Assembly: GCF_000725485.1 (NCBI RefSeq)
Contig: NZ_JOAG01000019.1
Span: 186,001 to 250,000 of the forward strand
DNA: 64,000 nt
From: Nonomuraea candida
GTDB lineage: Bacteria; Actinomycetota; Actinomycetes; Streptosporangiales; Streptosporangiaceae
Reading direction: 5' to 3'
Positions 24,564-32,420 of the stretch are shown one piece after another. Each line of letters opens with the position of its first letter. Position 1 is the first letter of the stretch. A program made the position numbers and the translations under genes. The notes under the pieces were generated by a model. It was not told the DNA's origin and ran no database searches. It worked only from the letters and a program-made list of their open reading frames with translations.

Positions 24564-25224
24564 CGGCGGCGGCCCGGTAACAGGACGCCCACGCGTCGTC
24601 GCCCATGCGCAGGATCTTCAGCCCGGTCCAGCCCAGGGCGGCGACGGGCGCGGTCCAGAACGGCACCGTGCCCGGCCCGTACGGCACCAGGAACCCGCCC
24701 AGATAGCCGGCCGCCACCAGCAGCGGCACCCACCACCCGACGAACCCCGCCCGCCACACCGCCACCGTCAGCAGCGGCAGCCCGATGAAGCCGAGGAACA
24801 TCCACGGGAGCTGGAACCCGAAGACCACCCCGGGCAGGTTCATCATCTCGTCGAGGATGCGCTGCGCCTCCTCCGGCGCGTAGCGCTGGCCCAGCCACCA
24901 CTCCACCGGGTCGGTCAGCAGCAGCCCGGAGAGCTGGAGGTAGCCGATCACCGTGAGCACGCCCGACACGTGGCCGAGCACGGTGGCCCGGCGCCTGGTC
25001 AGGTGCATCAGGCCGATGACCGCCACGGCCATCAGCATCCAGCTCCAGTGGTAGAGCACGGACTGGGTCTGGGCGAGCGCCGGATCGGCGCCGAAGCTGA
25101 CCGCCTCCCGGTCGTCGCCCCAGGTGCCGGGGTCGACGACCACGGCGACGGCCTGGAGGAGGGGGGCCACGATCAGCAGCGTGCCCGCTGTGAGGCGGCG
25201 GAAGGTCACCTGGTCGTTCAGCAT
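24532..25224 (-). CDS. Hypothetical multi-pass membrane protein
   Basis: 230 residues from ATG 25224; the frame is open upstream but that part is Arg-rich shadow sequence. Six or seven hydrophobic helices; no catalytic motif. The topology resembles DUF4386-like or related actinobacterial membrane proteins, but I do not recognise a family firmly. The stop lies inside the uppP 3' end. Confidence 0.7.
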   Translation of the reverse strand: MLNDQVTFRRLTAGTLLIVAPLLQAVAVVVDPGTWGDDREAVSFGADPALAQTQSVLYHWSWMLMAVAVIGLMHLTRRRATVLGHVSGVLTVIGYLQLSGLLLTDPVEWWLGQRYAPEEAQRILDEMMNLPGVVFGFQLPWMFLGFIGLPLLTVAVWRAGFVGWWVPLLVAAGYLGGFLVPYGPGTVPFWTAPVAALGWTGLKILRMGDDAWASCYRAAAVSPVPESSPR

Positions 25225-25399
25225 GCGGCCGACCGTAGGCCGCCGCGCCGCCGCACGTCGTCCGCCTGCGGGCCGACCGGCCGTCCCCTGCCCGGATGAC
25301 GTCAACGACTCCGTCCTGTGCGGCGCGCGGTCACGACGCCGGCTCGCGCGGCGCGTGATCACGAGACGCCGGCTCGTCCACGGCTGCCGCCCTGAGTCG

Positions 25400-25411
25400 T
25401 GACATTCGTCA
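25400..25411 (+). promoter_or_regulatory. TGACATTCGTCA motif upstream of second two-component operon
   Basis: TGACATTCGTCA, one base short of a perfect palindrome, lies 38 bp before the kinase ATG. A perfect version, TGACGAACGTCA, precedes the membrane protein gene downstream of the same operon (27219). Probable binding site for the regulator encoded at 26628. Confidence 0.55.
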
Positions 25412-25448
25412 GGGTTCAGCCGGTGAGCGCCCGGATAAGGTGACGCAC

Positions 25449-26528
25449 ATGAAGGGCCGGCTGCGGACCTCCGTCTATCTCGTCGTCCTGGTGTGGCCGG
25501 TGGCCGAGTTCCTGGCCGAGTCCCCTCCCGTCGTCCCGGCGGTGCTCGTGGTCGCCGGGGTGGCCTGTTTCGCCCTGCTCTACCTGCGGGTCGTGTGGAC
25601 GGCCCTGGACCCGCCGCACCGCAACGCCACCCCCTTCGCCCTGGCCGCGCTCTACGCCGTCACGGCCGCCATGGCGCCGCTCCTGGGCGAGATGTGGGTG
25701 TTCGCGACGTCGTACTTCCTCATCACCGCGGCCGCCACGGCGCTGCCCGACCGGGCGCTGCTCGGCACGGCCGCGCTCACCATCGGCGGCATCGCGCTCG
25801 CGCTGCCCCTGCTCGGCAGCCCGCTCGCCGAGGTGTGGTGGATCCCCCTGCAGACCGCCGTGTTCACCGCCGCCATCCGCGCCTTCCTCCGGCTGAACGC
25901 CGCCAACGCGGCCCTGAGCCGGGCCAACGCCGAGGTGGAGCGGCTGGCCGTGGACAACGAGCGGCTGCGCTTCGCCCGCGACCTGCACGACATCCTCGGC
26001 CACAGCCTGGCCGTGATGACGGTGAAGAGCCAGCTCGCCGGCCGGCTCGTCACCGCCGACCCCGACCGGGCCAGAGCCGAGATGGACGAGGTGGAGGAGC
26101 TGTCCCGGCAGGCGCTGTCCGACGTGCGGGAGGCCATCGCGGGCTACCGCGACCTGTCGCTGCCCGGCGAGCTGGACGGCGCGCGGCGCGCCCTGTCCGC
26201 GGCGGGCGTGCGGCTGGAGGTGACGGCCGCGCCGCTGCCCGCCGACCTCGAACCGGTGCTGGCGTGGGTGGTGCGCGAAGGGGCGACGAACGTCGTACGG
26301 CACAGCGGCGCCCGCCACTGCCGCATCCGGCTGGGGGTGGCGGACGGGCACGCGTACGCCGAGGTGCGCGACGACGGACGCGGCGCGGCGGCGACCGCCA
26401 CGGGCGGGAACGGCCTGCGCGGCCTCGAAGAACGCGTCCGCCTCGCCGGCGGCGCCCTCCACGCCGGCCCCACCGGCGACGGCGGCTTCCTGCTCCGCGC
26501 CCGCGTACCCGTGACAGGCGAGCCATGA
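25449..26528 (+). CDS. Two-component sensor histidine kinase, NarL/DesK class
   Basis: 359 residues from ATG 25449 (AAGGTGA upstream; GTG 25440 also in frame). Four to five membrane segments in residues 1-130, then a coiled coil, the H-box FARDLHDILGHSLAVMTVKSQ with H180, and a short HATPase_c domain (REGATNVVRHSGARHCRI, then GGNGLRGLEERVRLAGG). Its ending overlaps a micro-ORF (ATGA at 26525), and a chain of such overlaps leads to the regulator. The probable target is the membrane protein gene at 27267. Confidence 0.9.
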   Translation: MKGRLRTSVYLVVLVWPVAEFLAESPPVVPAVLVVAGVACFALLYLRVVWTALDPPHRNATPFALAALYAVTAAMAPLLGEMWVFATSYFLITAAATALPDRALLGTAALTIGGIALALPLLGSPLAEVWWIPLQTAVFTAAIRAFLRLNAANAALSRANAEVERLAVDNERLRFARDLHDILGHSLAVMTVKSQLAGRLVTADPDRARAEMDEVEELSRQALSDVREAIAGYRDLSLPGELDGARRALSAAGVRLEVTAAPLPADLEPVLAWVVREGATNVVRHSGARHCRIRLGVADGHAYAEVRDDGRGAAATATGGNGLRGLEERVRLAGGALHAGPTGDGGFLLRARVPVTGEP

Positions 26529-26581
26529 ACCGGCTCCCCCCTGAACACCCGCGTACCCCGCCGACAGCAGGTGAGACATGA
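26525..26581 (+). CDS. Micro-ORF 1 in the kinase-regulator junction
   Basis: 18 codons beginning MNRLPP. The ATG overlaps the kinase stop (ATGA), and the TGA (26579-26581) overlaps the ATG of micro-ORF 2. No family; probably a coupling device or a by-product of duplication of the junction. Its sequence is paralogous to micro-ORF 2. Confidence 0.4.
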   Translation: MNRLPPEHPRTPPTAGET

Positions 26582-26631
26582 ACCGACTCCCCCTGAGCAT
26601 CCGGAGCCACCTGGCGGCGGGTGCGGCGTGA
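26578..26631 (+). CDS. Micro-ORF 2 in the kinase-regulator junction
   Basis: 17 codons beginning MNRLPL, starting in the stop of micro-ORF 1 and ending in GTGA, which contains the GTG start of the regulator. The ending GGTGCGGCGTGATC resembles GTTGCGGCGTGATC at the first two-component junction (4027-4040). No function known. Confidence 0.4.
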   Translation: MNRLPLSIRSHLAAGAA

Positions 26632-27221
26632 TCCGGGTCCTGCTGGCCGACGACCAGCATCTCGTGCGCGAGGCGCTGGCGGCGCTGCTCGCCCTGGAGC
26701 CGGACCTCGAGGTCGTCGGCCAGGTGAGCCGCGGCGACGAGGTGGCCGGCGCGGTCTCCGCGCTGCGGCCGGACGTCGTGCTGCTCGACATCGAGATGCC
26801 CGGCCGCGACGGCCTCACGGTGGCGGCCGGGCTGCCGGGCGTACGGGTGATCATCCTGACCACGTTCGGCCGCCCCGGGTACCTGCGGCGCGCCATGGAC
26901 GCCGGCGTCGCCGGTTACGTGGTCAAGGACGCCAGGGCCGGCGAGCTGGCCGACGCCGTGCGGCGGGTGCACGCCGGAGGGCGGGTCTTCGACCGCAAGC
27001 TGGCCGCCGCCAGCCTCTCCGCCGGGACGAACCCGCTCACGAGCCGCGAACGCGACGTGCTGCGCGCCGCCACCGAGGGCGGCACCATCGCCGACATCGC
27101 CCGCCGCCTCTACCTGTCGGACGGCACCGTACGCAACTATCTCTCCTCCGCCATCGGCAAGCTCGGCGCCCGCAACCGCGCCGAGGCCGCCCGCACCGCC
27201 GAGAGCAAGGGCTGGCTCTGA
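26628..27221 (+). CDS. Two-component response regulator, NarL/LuxR family
   Basis: 197 residues from GTG 26628. Receiver with the acidic pair in LLADDQ, phospho-acceptor D54 (VVLLDIEMPGRDG), Thr in ILTTF and Lys in VVKDARAG; C-terminal LuxR helix-turn-helix (LTSRERDVLRAATEGGTIADIARRLYLSDGTVRNYL). Coupled to its kinase via two micro-ORFs. The stop codon is part of the palindrome TGACGAACGTCA, which sits in front of the next gene. Confidence 0.92.
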   Translation: MIRVLLADDQHLVREALAALLALEPDLEVVGQVSRGDEVAGAVSALRPDVVLLDIEMPGRDGLTVAAGLPGVRVIILTTFGRPGYLRRAMDAGVAGYVVKDARAGELADAVRRVHAGGRVFDRKLAAASLSAGTNPLTSRERDVLRAATEGGTIADIARRLYLSDGTVRNYLSSAIGKLGARNRAEAARTAESKGWL

Positions 27222-27230
27222 CGAACGTCA
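27219..27230 (+). promoter_or_regulatory. Perfect palindrome TGACG-AA-CGTCA before the membrane protein gene
   Basis: TGACGAACGTCA overlaps the regulator stop codon and lies 37 bp ahead of ATG 27267. Its near-twin at 25400 precedes the kinase, at nearly the same distance (38 bp). This suggests that the regulator controls both its own operon and the membrane protein. Confidence 0.6.
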
Positions 27231-27266
27231 CTACCGGCGCCGTCACCTCGCCACGAGGCTGGGGAC

Positions 27267-28397
27267 ATGGGAAAACGCATCGCGCCCGCGATCGGGCTCT
27301 TCCTGCTGTCACCGCTGATCGGTGAGTTCCTGCTGGGCAACCTGCCCGTCACCATGCTGTTCGCGCTCATCACCCTGGCCCCGCTGTACGGCGGCGGCGC
27401 GCTGCTCATCCGCGAGCTGGCCCGGCGCCGGGGCGTGGGCTGGCCGGGCATCGTGCTGCTCGCCGTCGCCTACGCCCTGCTGGAGGAGGGCCTGGTGACC
27501 CGCTCCCTCTTCAACCCGGGGTACGCCGGGATGGACCTGACCCAGTACGCCTGGCTCCCCGGGATCGGCGTCAGCGCCTGGTGGACGGCCTTCGTGCTGG
27601 GCGGCGTACACGCCGTGGGCAGCATCTGCGTGCCCATCGCCGTCATGGAGGCGACGACGCCGGCCAGGGCCACCGAGCCGTGGCTGCGCCTGCCCGGCCT
27701 GGTGGTGGCCGGGGTGCTGTTCGTGCTGGGAGCCGTGGGCAGCGCCCTGGTGGACCCGGCCGCGCACCAGCCCTCCGTCACCCAGCTCGCCATCCAGCTC
27801 GCCGCCGTGCTTCTTCCGGCCGCCCTGCTGATCCTCCTCGCCCTGCGCATCCGCCCCCCGGCCACCAGACCGTCCCTCCCGGCATCCGCCTTTGACAGCA
27901 GGTCGCCGCTTCCGGCCTCCGCCCCTGACGGATCGCCGCTTCCGGCCTCCGCCCCTGGCGGATCGCCGCTTCCGGCCTCCGGCAGCCTCGCCGAGTCCCC
28001 GGGGCGGGCGCCGGGGCCGTGGGTGACGCTCGGGTTCTCGCTGGTGGCGGCGGGCGCCTTCTGGGCGGCCACGCTGGCCCTCGACGCGCTCGGCGCCTGG
28101 CTCGTCCTGGCGATCTACCTCGCCGTGTACGCCGTCGCCGCCGTGCTCGTCACCCGCTGGTCCCGCCGGCCGGGCTGGGGCCCGGGGCAACGCTTCGCGC
28201 TGGCGGCGGGCGGGGTGCTCACGTACGCCTGGCACGGCTTCCCGCAACCGCCGGCCGTACCGGTCGCGCCGGAGATCGACCTGGCCGGCAACGCCGCCTT
28301 CGCCCTCGCCGCCGTCACCCTGCTCTGCCTGACCGCCACCCGGCTGCGACGTGCCGGCCGCTCAATCCCTTCAGCAGCACCAGCCGGCTCGGCCTGA
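27267..28397 (+). CDS. Multi-pass membrane protein, predicted target of the upstream two-component system
   Basis: 376 residues, about ten hydrophobic helices. YALLEEGLVTRSLFNPGY holds a paired-Glu motif somewhat like CPBP-type intramembrane proteases, but the other CPBP motifs are not clear, so the class is open. A cytoplasmic or external linker at about residues 213-240 is made of 10-residue repeats (SPLPASAPDG, SPLPASAPGG, SPLPASG) encoded by 30-bp DNA repeats. Shares its promoter motif with the kinase gene. Relatives are often found beside DesKR-like systems. Confidence 0.72.
   Translation: MGKRIAPAIGLFLLSPLIGEFLLGNLPVTMLFALITLAPLYGGGALLIRELARRRGVGWPGIVLLAVAYALLEEGLVTRSLFNPGYAGMDLTQYAWLPGIGVSAWWTAFVLGGVHAVGSICVPIAVMEATTPARATEPWLRLPGLVVAGVLFVLGAVGSALVDPAAHQPSVTQLAIQLAAVLLPAALLILLALRIRPPATRPSLPASAFDSRSPLPASAPDGSPLPASAPGGSPLPASGSLAESPGRAPGPWVTLGFSLVAAGAFWAATLALDALGAWLVLAIYLAVYAVAAVLVTRWSRRPGWGPGQRFALAAGGVLTYAWHGFPQPPAVPVAPEIDLAGNAAFALAAVTLLCLTATRLRRAGRSIPSAAPAGSA
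27903..27982 (+). repeat. 30-bp in-frame tandem repeat inside the membrane protein gene
   Basis: Units at 27903-27932 and 27933-27962, with a third partial unit to about 27982, encode SPLPASAP(D/G)G. The first two differ by one base. Copy number could vary between strains without breaking the frame. Confidence 0.9.
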
Positions 28398-28502
28398 CCC
28401 CGGAAGGCGCGGACGGCTCGTCGAGATCCTCGCCACATCCGCTCGGCCGGCCGCCACCGGCCTCATCACCGGGCCATGCGCCTGCGCCGAAGGCTCAGCA
28501 GA

Positions 28503-28537
28503 CAGCGATGGCGCAGGCTCCGCCCTCGCCATCGCTG
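28503..28537. terminator. Bidirectional hairpin terminator
   Basis: CAGCGATGGCG, 13 bases, CGCCATCGCTG: perfect 11-bp arms between the membrane protein gene (plus strand, ends 28397) and the PIN gene (minus strand, ends 28543). Confidence 0.8.
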
Positions 28538-28542
28538 AGGCA

Positions 28543-29040
28543 TCACCGGTCCCGGGAGGCTCGGCAGTCACCGCATAACTCGACCACGGTGATCCCGTTC
28601 TGCTTCAGCTCCTGTTCCGCTTCACGCCAGTCCGAGTCCGCGCAGTTCACCACGACCGCCTGACGCCCGTCTGCCACGACCGTCGCCACGAACTTGTGAT
28701 CAGACGGGTCGAACGCCCGCAAGCCCTCCGGGACCTCCTCGAACGAGCCGCGACCGTCCGGAGTTATGTCAACCCTGTGCACGTGACGGCGGTCTGCCTG
28801 CCGATGATGCAGATGAAGGAAGAAGCGGTCTCCGACCCCCGGCTGTCCTTTGAAGGAGCAGTATCTCTCGTACTCCTCGAAGATGAGCCAGGAGCTGTCG
28901 AGCACGACGATCCCGCGGCTCTCCGTGTGCTCCAGCAGCGCGATGGCCGACTCCACACAGGCGGAACCCACGTGATGGGCTTTCCCGTTCGCCACGATCA
29001 GTACGTTGGTGTCGATCACGACACGCGCGGGATGGTTCAA
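28543..29040 (-). CDS. PIN-domain nuclease partnered with a DUF3696-type ATPase
   Basis: 165 residues from TTG 29040. All PIN acidic positions are visible: D10 in VVIDTNV, E55/E56 in LIFEEY, D114 in PSDHKFVA, and D135/D137 in NCADSDW. PIN proteins cut RNA with divalent metal. The TTG overlaps the stop of the ATPase gene (TTGA), so it is translationally coupled and second in the operon. No small antitoxin ORF accompanies it, unlike VapBC; the ATPase probably takes the control role. A defence or RNA-quality function is inference. Confidence 0.78.
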   Translation of the reverse strand: MNHPARVVIDTNVLIVANGKAHHVGSACVESAIALLEHTESRGIVVLDSSWLIFEEYERYCSFKGQPGVGDRFFLHLHHRQADRRHVHRVDITPDGRGSFEEVPEGLRAFDPSDHKFVATVVADGRQAVVVNCADSDWREAEQELKQNGITVVELCGDCRASRDR

Positions 29041-30443
29041 TCCGACTTCTCGTCAATCGCTCGCCTGCGTGCCGCCCGGTTCATGGCAGAAGCCTCCTCG
29101 AACTGGTTGCCGAAGAAATCATCCGGCCAGTTGGTGATGTTTCCGAAGGGGTCCAGCACCAGCCTGTCCACCCTGGAGGCGGCGCCTTCCGTCCGGCAGA
29201 AGTAGAGCAGGCAGTCATCCGGCTCCAAGGTCACCCCTCTGCCGATCTCCCGCTCGGCGATACGGCGCTGCAAGCGCATGAGGAAATGCTCGGAATGGCT
29301 TTCGACCACGACCTGGATGTTGCGGACTTTCGCTGCCTCGATGACCACGTCCGCCAATCCACTCTGCACGGCGGGGTGCAGATGAATCTCCGGTTGCTCA
29401 AGGAGCACCGTCGACCCCTCAGGCGCGTACGCCAGCAGGACCAGCACCGGCAGCACCTGGCTGACTCCGAAGCCGACATCCGTGAGCAGGACCGGCGTGC
29501 TGGCAGGCGAGCGCCTCACCTGCACGCGGTACAGGGTCCCCCTGTCGTCGACCGGCTCGACGGCGAAGGAGTGAATCAGCCCGAGTTCCTGCAGCCAGGC
29601 TGCGACGTGCTCCTCCACGCTGATCAGCCTGGTACGGCGCAGACCGTCCTTCCGGACCGCGAAACCGCGTGCGTTGGTCCTTCCGTCGGCCTGCGAGGCG
29701 ATCAGCGCCTCCACCGCCAGTTCGCCCCTCCTCCCGACATCGACAGGTCGCCCACCCGACCAGATGTATTGACGCGCCGGATCCTGCCGCAGGGGGCCCA
29801 GATAATAAATGCGGCCGCACAGCTTCTCGAACTGCAGCTCCAGGTCGGACAGGAAGGCCGCGTTCTGGAAGTACGCCCGCACCTGGTCAGGGAAACTGTA
29901 GAACTTCCCCGGCGCGGGCAATGGCCACGGCCTGCCCGTGACGCGCTTGAAGTGGTAGTCGTTGGAGCTGAGCACGTATTCGTCTTTGCCACTCCTGCTG
30001 CGTGTCAGAGAAAAACTCAGCCGGCCCATGCCGTACTCGATCTGCTGCACCACCGGAAATGATCGCACCTCCCGGACCCGCGCGTGCAGACTGAGGTCCC
30101 GGCTCGCCGCGATCGGGCTTCTCTTTTTCGTCTCGGTGTTCTGGATCTCGAACACCCGGCTCTCGCGCCACCCGATCTCGATGCCGACCGTGCGCTCGGA
30201 ATCGTGCTGGAACGTGATGTCGTTGAAGGTTCCCAGGCTCACGAGTGAAGCCGGCCCGCCACCCAGATCGAAGACGCGGCCTCTGTCCGACGACTCGGCG
30301 GTCTGCTTGAGCAGGAGCAGGCTCTGCAGAAAACTGGTCTTTCCCGAAGAGTTGCTGCCGAAGAGGGCTGTTATCGGACCGAACTCGACATTACCGCTGT
30401 CTTCCCAAGCCTTGAAATTCTCGAGTCTGAGATGCGTTATCAT
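29037..30443 (-). CDS. SMC/RecF-like AAA ATPase with DUF3696-type C-terminus
   Basis: 468 residues from ATG 30443. The N-terminus (ITHLRLENFKAWEDSGNVEFGPITALFGSNSSGKTSF) has Walker A at 29-36. A long insert follows, then a signature-like DVGFGVSQVLPVLV, Walker B STVLLEQPEIHLHP, the H-loop VVESHSEHFLMRLQRR and a C-terminal block (GNITNWPDDFF) like that of DUF3696 ATPases. Its GC content is slightly lower and less biased than its neighbours', hinting at transfer. Paired with a PIN nuclease, it resembles two-gene ATPase-nuclease immunity systems, but I know no named system with this exact pair. Confidence 0.82.
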   Translation of the reverse strand: MITHLRLENFKAWEDSGNVEFGPITALFGSNSSGKTSFLQSLLLLKQTAESSDRGRVFDLGGGPASLVSLGTFNDITFQHDSERTVGIEIGWRESRVFEIQNTETKKRSPIAASRDLSLHARVREVRSFPVVQQIEYGMGRLSFSLTRSRSGKDEYVLSSNDYHFKRVTGRPWPLPAPGKFYSFPDQVRAYFQNAAFLSDLELQFEKLCGRIYYLGPLRQDPARQYIWSGGRPVDVGRRGELAVEALIASQADGRTNARGFAVRKDGLRRTRLISVEEHVAAWLQELGLIHSFAVEPVDDRGTLYRVQVRRSPASTPVLLTDVGFGVSQVLPVLVLLAYAPEGSTVLLEQPEIHLHPAVQSGLADVVIEAAKVRNIQVVVESHSEHFLMRLQRRIAEREIGRGVTLEPDDCLLYFCRTEGAASRVDRLVLDPFGNITNWPDDFFGNQFEEASAMNRAARRRAIDEKSD

Positions 30444-30446
30444 CAA

Positions 30447-30669
30447 TCATCGTCTCTCTTGCGGCCTGCGTCGAGTGCCACGTCATTCCCGACAAGTAGC
30501 TTAGTAGTTGCGGGATGCCGCGTCGCCGATCCATGGATATGAGCCTTTCACGGCTTTGCGCCCAAACGACGACCGAGTCACCCGCTCCATGCCTGAGGGC
30601 GCGTCACCACTTACGGAGCCGCCGCCCGGCCGGTGCTCAACGCGACCGGCGACGGCCCCCTCGCTCCCC
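30447..30669. other. Intergenic, promoter region of the ATPase-PIN operon
   Basis: 223 bases without a credible gene. It should hold the promoter for the ATPase (minus strand); TACTAAGCT near 30500 is a weak -10 candidate. Less GC-rich near 30490-30560 than its surroundings. Confidence 0.4.
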
Positions 30670-31080
30670 TCAGAAGCGGCGGGGGTAGCGGCTGCACCAG
30701 GCGAAGACGACGGCGAAGAGGGCCCAGGCGGTGACGTACGCGAGGGGATGCGCCCATCCGTCCCCCACGATGTCGGCCAGCGCGGCCCGGCCCTCGAAGT
30801 AGGCGGCCAGGCCGATCACCGCGCCCGGGATCGCGCCCCACCACCGTTTCCACCACACCTCGTGGACGGCCACCTCGAACACCACGAGGACGATCGGGCC
30901 GAACAGCAGGAACTTCAGGTTCGGCGGATGGGACAGCAGGGCGGCCAGCACCATGACCGCCACCGCCGAGGCGGCCGTCAGCGCGACGACGGTGCCGAAG
31001 GGCGCCGGCTCGTCACGCGGGTCGCTCTCCGGGGGCGCGGGCTCGTCTCGGGCGTCGGGGTCATTCAACACATCCGCCAT
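30670..31080 (-). CDS. Small hypothetical membrane protein
   Basis: 136 residues. An acidic, Pro-rich cytoplasmic leader (1-28) contains a near duplication (DARDEPAPPESD, PRDEPAPFG), followed by four hydrophobic helices with Trp-rich loops (EVWWKRWWGAIPG). I recognise no family. Monocistronic. Confidence 0.65.
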   Translation of the reverse strand: MADVLNDPDARDEPAPPESDPRDEPAPFGTVVALTAASAVAVMVLAALLSHPPNLKFLLFGPIVLVVFEVAVHEVWWKRWWGAIPGAVIGLAAYFEGRAALADIVGDGWAHPLAYVTAWALFAVVFAWCSRYPRRF

Positions 31081-31169
31081 TCTGGCAACGACTCCGCACG
31101 ACGACTCCCGAAATTTCCCACTAATTCACACCCCACAGCCCGACCAGCCGAGAGCCGGCTTCGAAGGGG

Positions 31170-32363
31170 TCAGGCCGGGGCGCGGTTCTCGAGCGGGCCG
31201 GAGGAGGGGGCGGTGGCCGCCGGGCGGTAGGTGGCCAGGGTGAACAGCAGGCCGATCAGGCCGAGGCCGGCGGAGAGCACGACCACCCCCGTCCGGCCGT
31301 ACGCCTCCAGCGCCGCCCCGCCGGCCACCCCCGCCACGAACAGCCCGGCGTACTGGGCCGACGACAGCAGCCCCAGCCCGATCGACACGTTGCCCGGCAC
31401 GGCGGTGACGGTCCTGAACTGCTGGGCGGGCGCGACCAGCCAACCGACCGCGCCCCACAGGAAGCCCCACACGAGCGCGACGGGCAGCGCCAGGTTCGCC
31501 ACGGGGATCAGCGCGAGGAAGACGACACCCGCGGCCAGCCCGATGAGGATCATCCGGCGCGGCCCGTACGCGTCGGTGAGCCGCCCGCCCACCGCGTTCC
31601 CCACGATGCCGCCGAGCCCCCAGGCCCACAGCAGCGCCGGCAGCGGCAGGTCGAACAGCGACCCGATGTAGGTGTAGGCGCTGAACCCGGCCGCGAAGAA
31701 CAGCAGTTGCGTGACCATCACCGCCAGCACCCGCCGCTCGCGCAACGGCTCGAACCTCTCCCGCAGCCGTCCCGAGGCCGCGATCCGCACCTCGGGCACC
31801 AGGGCCGCCACGCCGACGAGCCCGACCACGCCGAGCCCGGTGACCATCCACAACGTGGCCCGCCACCCGGCGGCCTCGCCCAGCCAGGTCCCGAGCGGCA
31901 CCCCGACGGCCGAGGCCACGCTCAGCCCGCCCATGACCAGCGCCAGCGCGCGCCCGCGCCGCTCGGGCGGGGTCAGCGCGTTCGCCACGGCCGACGAGGT
32001 GGGCGTGAACATGGCCGCCCCCGCCGCCGCGACCACCCGGGTGACGAGGACCAGCGCGTACGTCGGCGCCAGCGCGGTCAGCACGTTCCCCGTCACGAAC
32101 ACGCCCATGGCCACCAGCAACAGCGTCCTGCGCGACATGCGCACGGTCAGCGCGGCCAGCAGCGGCGACAACACCGCGTACGCCAGCGCGAACACCGTCA
32201 TGAGCTGCCCCGCCGCCGACCGGGAGACCCCCAGGTCGGCGGAGATGGGCGGCAGCAGCCCCGCGGTCACGAACATGCCCGTGCCGATCGCGAAATTCCC
32301 GGCGGCCATCGGATACAGCCGTGAACTCAATGCAGCCCTCCAGCCAGAATGTTTGATGCCCAT
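31170..32363 (-). CDS. MFS transporter (DHA1-type drug efflux)
   Basis: 397 residues, 12 helices. GTGMFVTAGLLPPISADLGVSRSAAGQL is the DHA1 helix 1-2 region; LTVRMSRRTLLL is motif A-like, and GVPLGTWLGEAAGWRATLW contains the motif C-type G-P-G-like segment. It exports a drug or metabolite not identifiable here. ATG 32363 lies within an inverted repeat (GTTTGAT...ATCAAAC), probably the operator of the divergent ArsR repressor. Confidence 0.88.
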   Translation of the reverse strand: MGIKHSGWRAALSSRLYPMAAGNFAIGTGMFVTAGLLPPISADLGVSRSAAGQLMTVFALAYAVLSPLLAALTVRMSRRTLLLVAMGVFVTGNVLTALAPTYALVLVTRVVAAAGAAMFTPTSSAVANALTPPERRGRALALVMGGLSVASAVGVPLGTWLGEAAGWRATLWMVTGLGVVGLVGVAALVPEVRIAASGRLRERFEPLRERRVLAVMVTQLLFFAAGFSAYTYIGSLFDLPLPALLWAWGLGGIVGNAVGGRLTDAYGPRRMILIGLAAGVVFLALIPVANLALPVALVWGFLWGAVGWLVAPAQQFRTVTAVPGNVSIGLGLLSSAQYAGLFVAGVAGGAALEAYGRTGVVVLSAGLGLIGLLFTLATYRPAATAPSSGPLENRAPA

Positions 32364-32419
32364 CAAACTGACGTATAGTTGGACCGATGTCAAACAATTA
32401 GCCGGAGGTAGGGTTTGAC
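32351..32419. promoter_or_regulatory. Divergent promoter with two ArsR-type operator palindromes
   Basis: Operator 1: GTTTGAT (32351-32357), GCCC, ATCAAAC (32362-32368), covering the MFS start codon. Operator 2: GTCAAAC (32389-32395), 17 bases, GTTTGAC (32413-32419), ending next to the arsR ATG. TATAGT (32374-32379) is a likely -10 box for arsR, with TTTGAT (32352) at -35 position inside operator 1. Binding would block both genes. Confidence 0.65.
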
Positions 32420-32420
32420 C

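Noticed and set aside
28543..29040. PIN protein as a VapC toxin
   Set aside because: No VapB-type antitoxin; it is coupled to a large ATPase instead.
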